Source of the DNA: Jiangella gansuensis DSM 44835
GTDB taxonomy: Bacteria; Actinomycetota; Actinomycetes; Jiangellales; Jiangellaceae
Direction of reading: 5' to 3'
Assembly (NCBI RefSeq): GCF_000515395.1
Contig: NZ_KI911782.1
Coordinates: forward strand, 3,222,606 to 3,286,605
DNA: 64,000 nucleotides
A model generated the notes under the pieces. It searched no databases. It was not told the DNA's origin and saw only the letters and a program-made list of their open reading frames with translations. A program made the position numbers and the translations under genes. Below, in pieces: positions 17,414 through 25,565 of the stretch. Numbering within the stretch: position 1 is the stretch's first letter; every line of letters begins with the position of its first letter.

Positions 17414-18766
17414 GTGGAACTCACGACGCAGCAGATCCTGGAGAACCTGGCCCGGCGCGTCGGCCGGCCCGCCGTGCTCGAGGACCGGTTCATGCGGCTC
17501 ATCGCCTACAGTGCCCACGACACGCTGCTGGACGGCGTGCGAGAAGACTCCATTCTGCGCCGGCACGCGTCGGCGCAGGTCCGCCACTGGTTGAAGGAGT
17601 TCGCGCTGCCGACGCTGCGGCGCCCGCTCCGGCTGCCCGGGAACCCGGGGCTGAACATGCTTCCCCGCGTGTGCGTGCCGGTGCTGCGCCGGGGCAAGCT
17701 CCTCGGGCACGTGTGGTTCATCGACCACGACAGCTCCATGACCTCATCCGAGGTGGACCTGTGCGTTCAGGGCGCCATCGAGCTGGCCGAGCGGCTGCAC
17801 CGGGAAAGCGTCGCCAGTTCCTTCTCGTCCGCTCGGCTGGCCGATGCCATGCACCTGCTGCTGAGCGACTCGCCGATGCGGGCGAAGGCCGCGCGCAGCC
17901 TCACCGACGCCGGCTACGTCTCCGCCGACGACGGCGTGGTCGCGGTGGTGCTCCAGGGCGTGCCCGGGCCCCGTGGCGCCGCCGTCGACATCGAGGACGC
18001 GCTGGCTCAGACGGTCGCCGACGTCCGCCGCGTGCTGCGCCGCGGCCAGCTCCTCGACCTGATCCGCCGGGACCACGGCGTGCTGCTGTTGTCCTGCGAC
18101 GCCACTGACGACGCCGGGGCGGTGGGCCGCGGCCGCGTGTCGGGGGACCGGGACCTCGGCGAACGGGTGGACCGGATCGTCGAACTGGCCCGCGCCGCCG
18201 TGTCCGCCAGCAGCGGCGCGCCGGCCTCCGTCGTCGTCGGTGTCGGCGGCCGCCGCGACGACCTGGAAGACGCGTACGCGTCGTTCCGGGAGGCCCGCAT
18301 GTCCGCCGACGCCGCCCGTCTGCTGCCCGGCCTCGGCGACGTCGTGCGGTGGTCCGAGCTGGGGATCCACCAGATCGTCGTCAAACTGGCGTCCCTGGGC
18401 GAGGACGTACCGACCGTCCACGCCGGCCTCGCCAACCTACTCGACGACCCGGACGCCCTGCCGCTGCTGGAAACGCTGGAGACGTACCTCGACGTGGCCG
18501 GCAACGCCCAGCTCACCGCCGAGCGGCTCAACCTGCACCGCACATCGCTCTACTACCGCCTGCAACGGCTCGAGCAGCTCGCGCACACCAACCTCAAGAG
18601 CGGCGCCGAACGCCTGGCGCTGCATCTGTCCCTCAAGGTGGCCCGGATGACCGGCCAATACGCACCCCGCCGCCCCGTCCACGCCGACGACACCGCCGAG
18701 ACGGCCCTACCGGCCTCCCAGCGCCCCCACAACGTGCACCCCTTCCCGGCAGTCGCCTCCCGCTGA
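17414..18766 (+). CDS. PucR/CdaR-type transcriptional regulator
   Basis: 450 residues. The C-terminus has the PucR-family helix-turn-helix (LETLETYLDVAGNAQLTAER, then LHRTSLYYRLQRLEQ), and the middle has a GGDEF-like domain (VVVGVGGRRDDLEDAYASFREA). The N-terminal 150 residues resemble a GAF-like sensor. The GTG at 17414 with GGAGG five bases upstream is preferred over 17342. PucR/CdaR regulators often control nitrogen or carbon source genes. Here it lies between the peptidase genes and may respond to peptide or amino-acid supply, but no ligand can be read from the sequence. Confidence 0.85.
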   Translation: MELTTQQILENLARRVGRPAVLEDRFMRLIAYSAHDTLLDGVREDSILRRHASAQVRHWLKEFALPTLRRPLRLPGNPGLNMLPRVCVPVLRRGKLLGHVWFIDHDSSMTSSEVDLCVQGAIELAERLHRESVASSFSSARLADAMHLLLSDSPMRAKAARSLTDAGYVSADDGVVAVVLQGVPGPRGAAVDIEDALAQTVADVRRVLRRGQLLDLIRRDHGVLLLSCDATDDAGAVGRGRVSGDRDLGERVDRIVELARAAVSASSGAPASVVVGVGGRRDDLEDAYASFREARMSADAARLLPGLGDVVRWSELGIHQIVVKLASLGEDVPTVHAGLANLLDDPDALPLLETLETYLDVAGNAQLTAERLNLHRTSLYYRLQRLEQLAHTNLKSGAERLALHLSLKVARMTGQYAPRRPVHADDTAETALPASQRPHNVHPFPAVASR

Positions 18767-18771
18767 GCCCA

Positions 18772-18821
18772 TGATCATCGGCGATCGACCCCGTCATGAC
18801 GTGGTCGATCGCCGATGATCA
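18772..18821. repeat. 50-bp dispersed palindrome, copy 1 (bidirectional terminator)
   Basis: Arms of 19 bp (TGATCATCGGCGATCGACC and its exact complement) enclose a second small palindrome CGTCATGACG. The whole 50 bp is symmetric except for one base pair. It lies between the convergent PucR and M6 genes. A copy with about four changes lies at 43907-43956, also between convergent genes. Confidence 0.85.
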
Positions 18822-18839
18822 CCGGGCGGGTCGTTCGTC

Positions 18840-21191
18840 CTAGTCGCGCAGGTCCTCGGTCACGGAGACGAGCGCCGCGCTCACCAGGTCGCGGGCACCG
18901 GTGTCCGCGAGGTCGGACGCGAGCTCGCTGAACCGGTCCAGGGCCCGCTCGGCCTGCCGGCCGGAGGACCGGGCGGCGATGTCGAGCTGGGCCTTCATCC
19001 GCTGGTACTCGCCCTGGCCGAGGAAGCCGTCGGCCCGATAGGAGGCCAGGAGGGCATCCGTGGCCTCGAACGAGGCGTCCACCGCGGCCTCGCCGAGCTC
19101 GACCTCGATGGTGACGGTCGCGGTCGGGTCGGTCTCGCTGGTCGCGGTGATGGTGAGGGTCGCCGACTCCGAGGCGTCCTCGCCCGCGGTGGCGTACGCC
19201 CACACCGGGACCGTAGCGCCGGCTGCGGCCGCACGCACCTCGTACGGCAGCGACACCTCCCAGCCGGAGCCGGACACCGTCGACGTGATCCGGTACACGT
19301 CGGAGGCGAAGAGGCCGGTGCCGGCCTCGCCGCTGTTCGTCAGCGGGACGTTGACCAGTGCGGTCGAGTCGCCGACGGCGTACGTGGCGGCGTCGCCGAG
19401 GCTGACGTCACGGGTGTACGGGCCGGCGGCGTCGGTGTTGCGGACCGCGACGTCGTAGAACAGCACGCCGTCGGCGTCCCGGTAGGTGTCCAGGACGTAG
19501 AAGTGCAGCTTGTTCGGGGCGTCCAGGTACTCGTACTCGCTGTCGGAAGCGGTCCCGGCGTGGAACGTCGCGTCGTCCAGCTGGCGCGGGTCGCCCTTGA
19601 CGACGGGGACCGGCTCACCACCGGGCTCGGTGTCGTTGCCCGGACGGTAGAAGTCGATGCGGTCGATGTCCTCCGGGTTCGCGTCGACCAGCCACACCCG
19701 CGGGCTGCTGGTGTTGCGGGCCTGGGCGAGCAGGACGCCGTGGCCGGCGACGAACGAGTCGTTGCCGACCCGGTCGACGACCTCCATGGTGAACTTCGTC
19801 CAGTTGGCGGCCGGCGTGCAGAAGAACGGGTCGTCCACGCGTGCTTCGCACGTCCCGGTCTCGAACGGGGAGTCCAGCTCGACGTTCAGGCCGACCATGT
19901 CGCCGTCTGGAACGGAGGAGCGTGCCTTCAGCGGGGTCACGGCGACGCCCTGCTCGGCGAGGGCAGCGCGGGTGATGTCGACGTACTCGCCCTCCTGCAC
20001 GACACCGAGCCGCGCGTTGCCGACCGTCTTGAAGTGCAGCGTGTGGTGCGGGCCGAGCGCCGACCCACCGGCATTCGGCACCTGCCAGCGGTTGTGGGTG
20101 CCGCCGGGGCCGTTGAACGAACCGCGGCTCATCATCTCCCAGTAACCGGTGCGGTTGCGCCCTTCCGCGGGGTTGAACGGGTTGTTGTAGTTGTCCGGAA
20201 GCCCGCGCAGGTGGCTGAACTCGTGCGCGAACACGCTCAGTCCCGAATTCTCCGCCTGAGTCGACGTGCCGCCGCCGGCGTTCGGCCAGTGGTTCGCGGC
20301 CGACTGCCACGACGTCCACGGGACGTACCGGGTGGGCACGGCGTTCGGGATCGGGTTGCCGGCGGCGTTCAGCACCGGGCCCTCGGTGGCTCCGGGCGGG
20401 CCGAACTCGGCGGGGACGTCCGCGGGGGTGCGGAACATCATCTCGCCGAACTCCTGCCAGGTGGACGTCTCGTCGTGGCCGGCCGTCACGTAGAAGCCGT
20501 TGTCGAACCCGCACAGCCCGCCGGTCTCGCAGCCGATGTCGGCGTGCCAGAGTGCGCTGCCGTCGGTACGGACGTTCTTGTTGCAGGAGTCGCCGGCCGG
20601 GCAGATGGAGTTCGGCCCGGTCGCCGGAGCGTGCGACTGCGCGCCGTACTCGTGCAGCTTGCCGGGCAGCGTGTACGGGCCGAACACCTCGACCGTGACG
20701 CCGATGCGGCCGTGGCTGGTCTCCATCCAGTAGCCGTGCAGTGTCTGACCCTGGTTGTACTCGTTCGGGACCGCGTAGTAGTCGTAGTACCACTGGTTGA
20801 CGTCTTCGGGCGCCACCGGCTTCCAGGGCGCCAGCGGGTTGCCGAACGGGTGCGACTCCGGGTCCTGGGTGATCAGGAACGCCTGGTCCTCGTAGTCCAG
20901 CAGGATCACCGCGGTGCGGTACTGGCTTTCCGACCCCTGGCTGGTGGTGTCGCTGTTCCACTCCTCCGGCCGGATCGGCGTGTAGTCGTCCCAGGTCATC
21001 TCGGCCTGGTCCGTCCACTGCTGCTCGTCGACCGGGACGATCGGACCCGCGGCGGCGTCCTCGACGACGCCGTCCTGCGCGGCGGCGCTCACCATGCCCG
21101 CCGATGCGGAGAGGGCCAGCGCCGCCACACCGACGACACCTCTCATCCGCCAGGCCTTGACTCTGCGCGAGGACCGTTGACTCGTCGCCAC
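18840..21191 (-). CDS. Exported M6-family metallopeptidase with C-terminal helical tail
   Basis: 783 residues from a GTG with GGAGGG. A signal peptide (RGVVGVAALALSASAGMVSA) precedes the M6 domain. The zinc motif is the canonical FAHEFSHLRGLPDNYNN near residue 322, with Met-turn WEMMSRGSFNGPGG. Many segments match the peptidase at 14012 (MTWDDYTPI, DSEYEY, PNKLHFYVLD), so the two are paralogues. After a beta-rich region the last 75 residues (ATDALLASYRADGFLGQGEY and on) are helical, perhaps a wall- or substrate-binding part, and are absent from the first paralogue. It converges with the PucR gene across the 50-bp palindrome. Confidence 0.9.
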   Translation of the reverse strand: MATSQRSSRRVKAWRMRGVVGVAALALSASAGMVSAAAQDGVVEDAAAGPIVPVDEQQWTDQAEMTWDDYTPIRPEEWNSDTTSQGSESQYRTAVILLDYEDQAFLITQDPESHPFGNPLAPWKPVAPEDVNQWYYDYYAVPNEYNQGQTLHGYWMETSHGRIGVTVEVFGPYTLPGKLHEYGAQSHAPATGPNSICPAGDSCNKNVRTDGSALWHADIGCETGGLCGFDNGFYVTAGHDETSTWQEFGEMMFRTPADVPAEFGPPGATEGPVLNAAGNPIPNAVPTRYVPWTSWQSAANHWPNAGGGTSTQAENSGLSVFAHEFSHLRGLPDNYNNPFNPAEGRNRTGYWEMMSRGSFNGPGGTHNRWQVPNAGGSALGPHHTLHFKTVGNARLGVVQEGEYVDITRAALAEQGVAVTPLKARSSVPDGDMVGLNVELDSPFETGTCEARVDDPFFCTPAANWTKFTMEVVDRVGNDSFVAGHGVLLAQARNTSSPRVWLVDANPEDIDRIDFYRPGNDTEPGGEPVPVVKGDPRQLDDATFHAGTASDSEYEYLDAPNKLHFYVLDTYRDADGVLFYDVAVRNTDAAGPYTRDVSLGDAATYAVGDSTALVNVPLTNSGEAGTGLFASDVYRITSTVSGSGWEVSLPYEVRAAAAGATVPVWAYATAGEDASESATLTITATSETDPTATVTIEVELGEAAVDASFEATDALLASYRADGFLGQGEYQRMKAQLDIAARSSGRQAERALDRFSELASDLADTGARDLVSAALVSVTEDLRD

Positions 21192-21356
21192 GTCGCACCC
21201 TCCCCAACTCGGTGCCGGGCGGAGGTCTCCGGCCCGGTCCGGCGACCGTAGGGCGGCGGCCGCTGCGCGGTCACCGGACATGTGCATGGACATCTCCGGC
21301 TTTCATCGGACATCTGTCGATCCGGCGCTGTGGCGTCATTCGGCCCGGATGTGGCG

Positions 21357-21399
21357 GAGCCGCCGCCGGGTGGGGTCACCTCACACCCGGCGGCGGCTC
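21357..21399 (-). terminator. Terminator after the S8 peptidase gene
   Basis: A perfect 16-bp stem (GAGCCGCCGCCGGGTG and complement) with an 11-base loop, 14 bp past the stop codon of the serine peptidase. Confidence 0.8.
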
Positions 21400-21412
21400 A
21401 GCTGTGTGCGGC

Positions 21413-23527
21413 TCAGTCGCCGCGGCCGCGGTTGACGATCGTGATCGTGCGCGTCGCCTCGGTGTTGTCGTTCACGTCGTTCGAGCGGTACTCGATCGTG
21501 CGCTCGCCCGGTCCGACGACCCGGAACGGCCCGGTGTAGGTCACCCACCGGCCGCCATCGATCCGGTACATCGTCCGGTCGACGCCGGAGCCCCACGAGT
21601 CATCGGCTGTGAGGGTCACCGTGGGGTTCACGTACGAGCCGTTGCGAGCCGGACGCTGGTTGAGCAGCAGCTGCGTGGTGGGCGCGTCCACCTCGATCGA
21701 GCGCAGCGCCGTCGCCAGGTCCGGCAGCGGGCCGATGTGCTCGCTGGTGTTCGTGGTCTGCGGCCGTCCGGTGGACCGCAGCAGCCCGGTGATCTGCTCC
21801 GTCGTCCACGGTCCGAGTCCCACCGATGTCACGTACGACTGCACGGCGACGACGGCGTTGGTGACGATGGGGCCGGCGCCGGAGGTGCCGCTGAACGACC
21901 GCGAATAGGACCGGTTGTGGTCGTCGCCGTTCGGGCCGCAGTACACGTTGCAGTAGCCGGTGGTGTAGATGTCCTGACCCCAGCCCTGCAGGTCGAACCG
22001 CTGGCCGTAGTTGGAGAAGCTGAGCCGTGCCCTCGCCGGGTCGGTGGCGCGCAACCCGCTGCCGCCGGCGCCCACGAAGATCGAACCCGAGTGCCGGACC
22101 GCCGGGTCGAACCACGCCACTCCGTCGCGGGTGTACATCGGGTCGTCGGTGTTGGTGTTGCCGTTGCCGCCGGTCAGGACGACGTTGGCGCCCATCGCCG
22201 TCAGGACCTGGTTGGCCTCGAAAACCGCCGGGATCCATTCCAGCGGCGCGTACCGGCTGCCGCCCAGCGGGCTCGCGGTCTGCTGCTCCAGGACCAGCGC
22301 GTCACCGGGCTGGACGAACGGCTGGCCGTTCTCGTCCTGCAACGTGGCGACGAACGCCAGCGCCGGGCCGGGCCGCCACGACGTGCGGCCGTTGCCGAGG
22401 TCCTCGACCGGCGAGATGCCGTACATCTCGACGTCCGGCACGCCGCCGACCACGCCGAAGCCGTTGTCGCGGGCCATGATCTCGCCGAAGACGGCGGTGC
22501 CGTGGTCGTCGCCGAACGTCTCGATGCGCACGAACCGGCCCTGGCCGACGTCGCTGGACCAGTCCAGCTGCAGGTCCTCGTGGAACGGGTTCCAGTTGTA
22601 CTCGAGGTCGATGACCTTGATGCCGGCGCCGCGCACCCGTGCGTCCTCGCGGACCAGCTCCGCGTCGATGCCGTTGTGCGTGTCCGCCGGGCGCAGGTAG
22701 CCCTGCAGCGGGCTGAAGTCCGGCGTGGGCTCCGCGGGCGGCGGGGCCGGTTCCGGCGACGGGTAAGCGTAGACAATCTCCGGCAGTGCGGTGAGCTCGG
22801 CCAGGACGGCGTCGACGTCGGCGTCCGCGGGCAGCAGCGCGGTGTACCAGGAGGCCAGGTCCGGGACCGGGGCGGCGCTGCGGGTGCGGGCCTGGGCGGT
22901 GGCGGCGGCGAGGTTTGTGGCCTGGGCCGCCTCGACGAACGGAATGAGAGCGTTCACACCGTGCCGGTCGAGGACGTCGGTGACGGCGTCCAGGCTCCGG
23001 CCGCTGGTGCTGCGCAGTGTCGCCGCGCTGTCGCCGCGGACCCGGTGACCCTCGGCGAACTTGATCTCCAGGCTCACCTCCGGTCGCACGGACGCGGCGC
23101 CGCCCAGGGAGGCGCCGTCGTCGGTGTTCGCCGCGACGTCCAGTGCCGCGGTGGCCGGGTCGAGGTCTCCACCGGCGGCGAGCTCCTCCTTGTCGACGTG
23201 CAGGACGAGATCGTCGGCGCCGTCGCCGTCGACGTCGTTGACGTGGCTGATCACGGCGTCGGACTCGGACCGGGCGGGCCGGACGCCGTCGCCGACGGTG
23301 ACGGAGTCGAGGTCGATCTCCGTGACGTCCACGGCGGGCGAGCCGTGCAGCGTCACCGGGAGCAGGCCGGGGCCGGCCAGGTTCACGGCGTTGCCGGCCA
23401 GCCCGGCGGACACGTCAAGCGGTGTCGCAGGATCGGCCGGTCCGGCTTGCGCCGGGGTCGCCATCAGGGCATACCCGGCGAGCGCGACGGCGCCCACCGC
23501 CACCCCGGCCTTGAGACGTCGGGTCAT
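21413..23527 (-). CDS. Exported S8-family (subtilisin-like) serine peptidase
   Basis: 704 residues with AGGAGG before ATG. Signal peptide GVAVGAVALAGYALMATPAQA. A propeptide-like part of about 250 residues ends in a Pro-rich linker (EPAPPPAEPTPD). The triad residues can be placed: Asp in GIKVIDLEYNW (near 305), His in FGDDHGTAVFGEI (near 341) and Ser in FSGTSGAGPIV (near 545). The Asp motif lacks the usual DTGV, and the oxyanion Asn may lie in VLTGGNGNTN. The C-terminus is an Ig-like domain (SGVDRTMYRIDGG, TIEYRSNDV). It is the third secreted peptidase in the island. Confidence 0.87.
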   Translation of the reverse strand: MTRRLKAGVAVGAVALAGYALMATPAQAGPADPATPLDVSAGLAGNAVNLAGPGLLPVTLHGSPAVDVTEIDLDSVTVGDGVRPARSESDAVISHVNDVDGDGADDLVLHVDKEELAAGGDLDPATAALDVAANTDDGASLGGAASVRPEVSLEIKFAEGHRVRGDSAATLRSTSGRSLDAVTDVLDRHGVNALIPFVEAAQATNLAAATAQARTRSAAPVPDLASWYTALLPADADVDAVLAELTALPEIVYAYPSPEPAPPPAEPTPDFSPLQGYLRPADTHNGIDAELVREDARVRGAGIKVIDLEYNWNPFHEDLQLDWSSDVGQGRFVRIETFGDDHGTAVFGEIMARDNGFGVVGGVPDVEMYGISPVEDLGNGRTSWRPGPALAFVATLQDENGQPFVQPGDALVLEQQTASPLGGSRYAPLEWIPAVFEANQVLTAMGANVVLTGGNGNTNTDDPMYTRDGVAWFDPAVRHSGSIFVGAGGSGLRATDPARARLSFSNYGQRFDLQGWGQDIYTTGYCNVYCGPNGDDHNRSYSRSFSGTSGAGPIVTNAVVAVQSYVTSVGLGPWTTEQITGLLRSTGRPQTTNTSEHIGPLPDLATALRSIEVDAPTTQLLLNQRPARNGSYVNPTVTLTADDSWGSGVDRTMYRIDGGRWVTYTGPFRVVGPGERTIEYRSNDVNDNTEATRTITIVNRGRGD

Positions 23528-23686
23528 GGACGGTCCTCCTTGTCACGGATGCGGTGCATGGCAGTGGACGTGACGGGACGTGATGATCAGGTGAATGTAG
23601 GCAAACCAGGAGGATCGGTCACCGGTCAGGTGTCTGAACTCGGGCCGCTGCGTAGCGACATCTGTCCAGTGGGCGGTTTCCTTGCC

Positions 23687-23753
23687 TTGGCACGCGAAAT
23701 CGCCGTTCCTGCGCCCGGAATGTCACGATTACTGCGACGACATCGCGTACCAA
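23687..23753. repeat. 67-bp inverted-repeat element, copy 1
   Basis: TTGGCACGCGA at the left end and TCGCGTACCAA at the right end (10 of 11 complementary) enclose 45 bp. A second element with identical ends and the same inner length is at 52113-52179; the inner parts agree at about 25 of 45 positions. It stops 20 bp before the truncated PIN gene. Confidence 0.75.
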
Positions 23754-23772
23754 TGCGCCTGCGCGGGCCGCC

Positions 23773-24153
23773 TTGAAGCTGCTCGCGGATGAAGACCACT
23801 CGAAGGCATTCGCCGAGTTCTATGACTCGAACGCCGCGGCGTCCTGGGTCAGTTCGGCGTTACTGCGCATCGAGGTCGTCCGTGCCGTGTCCCGCGTGCT
23901 TCCGGCGGCACTTCCGGATGCGCGCGAGCTGCTGACAGCGTTCGACTTCATCGCCATCGACGACGAGATCGTTGATGGGGCGATGAACGAGCCCGATCGG
24001 CGGCTCCGGTCGCTCGACGCCATTCATCTGGCCACCGCGCGCGTGCTCGACATAGATCTCGATGCGCTGGTGACGTACGACGACCGTCTTGCCGCTGCCG
24101 CCGGCGACGCAGGCCTGGCAGTGCTGCGTCCTGGGCTTGACGAGCGTGGGTGA
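23773..24153 (+). pseudogene. PIN-domain (VapC-like) gene lacking its N-terminus
   Basis: 126 codons from a TTG. The protein starts at KLLADEDHSKAFAEF, where intact VapC toxins have an extra beta strand with the first catalytic Asp (as in DTSALVKLLADE). Later acidic residues remain (LLRIEVVRA; RSLDAIHLATA; LVTYDDRLA). In-frame sequence upstream (PARAAL) no longer encodes the missing strand, no ribosome site is seen, and no antitoxin gene is next to it. The break lies just after the 67-bp repeat, so insertion or deletion at that element may have removed the 5-prime end. A functional shortened protein cannot be ruled out. Confidence 0.65.
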
Positions 24154-24164
24154 TGACGTAGGCG

Positions 24165-24707
24165 TTAGGTGGTCAGGCGGGCCGGGTTCCAGTCGAACGT
24201 GGGCGGCAAGACGCCTTCCAGGGTGAGCAGCCAGCGCTTGACCTCAAGGCCGTTGCCGCCCGACCCGCCGCTGTAGCCGCCGAGGCCGTCGTGGGCCAGC
24301 ACCCGGTGGCAGGGCACCACGATGGGGATGGGGTTGGCGCCCATGATGCCGCCGATGCCGCGGGCCGGGACGCCGGTGCCGCTGCGGGCGGCCAGCTCGC
24401 CGTAGGTGACCGAGGCGCCGTAGCCGACCGTGTGGTGCAGCGTGCCCAGCACGGTGCGGGCCGAGCCGGTGACGTGACGCCAGTCGATGGGCACGTCGAA
24501 GTGCTGCCGCTGCCCGGCGAAGTACTCGGCCAGCTGGGTGAGCACCGGTGCGGTGCGGTCGCTGTCGTCGACCACGGGCAGCCGGGACCGGCCGGTCAGC
24601 CCGGCCGGCACGCCCCAGCCCAGCGAGGCCAGCCCGGCCCGGGTGACCGCGACCGCCAGCGGCCCGACCGGGGTGTCGAGCCCGCCGACGGCCACGTCAT
24701 CGCTCAT
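24165..24707 (-). CDS. ogt: Methylated-DNA--protein-cysteine S-methyltransferase
   Basis: 180 residues. The active site is IVVPCHRVLAHDG, followed by GLGGYSGG as in Ogt/MGMT proteins, and the DNA-binding helix region holds TYGELAARSG. It takes an alkyl group from O6-alkylguanine onto its Cys and is used once. The start at 24707 begins the conserved N-terminal domain; the longer frame to 25124 overlaps the bioY region and is not family-like. Confidence 0.92.
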   Translation of the reverse strand: MSDDVAVGGLDTPVGPLAVAVTRAGLASLGWGVPAGLTGRSRLPVVDDSDRTAPVLTQLAEYFAGQRQHFDVPIDWRHVTGSARTVLGTLHHTVGYGASVTYGELAARSGTGVPARGIGGIMGANPIPIVVPCHRVLAHDGLGGYSGGSGGNGLEVKRWLLTLEGVLPPTFDWNPARLTT

Positions 24708-24954
24708 GCCGCCATTCTGCCGCCGCCCACCGACACAGTCGGTGTGTCCACCGACGGGGCACCCGACTTGGCATGGCGGTGCGGCGTTGTGGAGGATCAC
24801 CAAGACGCGGCTGCCGCGATGGTGCGATGTGCCGACTATGTCCCGGAGTGGTTCGTCGGTCAGAGTTGACGGGGCCGGCGCGGACAGCGGGCCCGCCGCT
24901 ACGGCGGTCGGCGAGATCGGACGGACCCGGTGGCCCGTCATGACAGGAGGGTCG
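24708..24954. other. Divergent gap between the alkyltransferase and bioY
   Basis: 247 bp with no gene seen. A short inverted repeat CACCGA-N5-TCGGTG lies near 24727-24743. TTGACG near 24868 could be a -35 for bioY, but no good -10 is found at the right distance. Confidence 0.35.
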
Positions 24955-25557
24955 ATGGCGCGTTCGACGGATGGCCGGTCCAGGCTCCTGGCCGGTGACC
25001 TGGCACGGATCGCGGCGTTCGCCGCGTTCATCGCGGTGCTGGGGCTGCCCGGATCGTTCAGCCTGTTCGGCAACGCCGTCCCGGTGACGCTGCAGTCCAT
25101 GGGGCCGCTGCTGGCCGGTGCCATCCTCGGCGCCAGGCGCGGCGCGCTGTCGGTGCTCCTGCTCCTGGGGCTGGTGGCGGTGGGGCTGCCGCTGCTGGCC
25201 GGCGGCCGGGGCGGGCTGGGCGTGTTCGCCGGCCCGTCGGTGGGCTACCTGATCGGGTGGGTGGCATCCGCCGTCGTCGTGGGGCTGATCGTGGAGCGCT
25301 CCGGGCGCCGGCCGGGAACTCACTGGGTGATGGCGGCCTGCCTGCTCGGTTCGGCTCTGTCGCTGGCCATCGGGATCCCGGTGCAGGCCGCTGTCACCGG
25401 TGTGCCGCTGGCCGAGACGTTCCGGCTCTCGCTGGTGTTCGTCCCCGGCGACGCCGCGAAGTCCGTCATCGCCGCGCTCGTCGCGGCGGGTGCGCAGCGC
25501 GCTTACCCCGCGGCCGCACCGGCGGTGTGGCGTGAGCGCGTCGACGGCAGGTCCTGA
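24955..25557 (+). CDS. bioY: BioY, biotin-binding S component of an ECF transporter
   Basis: 200 residues with six hydrophobic segments and BioY features: GSFSLFGNAVPVTLQSMGPL near the N-terminus (the usual PVPVTLQT loop), LGARRGALSVLLLL, and VGYLIGWV with FVPGDAAKSVIAALVAA at the end. It binds biotin and pairs with an EcfT scaffold, encoded at 28003. AGGAGGG precedes the chosen ATG. It opens a five-gene operon. Confidence 0.9.
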   Translation: MARSTDGRSRLLAGDLARIAAFAAFIAVLGLPGSFSLFGNAVPVTLQSMGPLLAGAILGARRGALSVLLLLGLVAVGLPLLAGGRGGLGVFAGPSVGYLIGWVASAVVVGLIVERSGRRPGTHWVMAACLLGSALSLAIGIPVQAAVTGVPLAETFRLSLVFVPGDAAKSVIAALVAAGAQRAYPAAAPAVWRERVDGRS

Positions 25558-25565
25558 CGGTTCCG

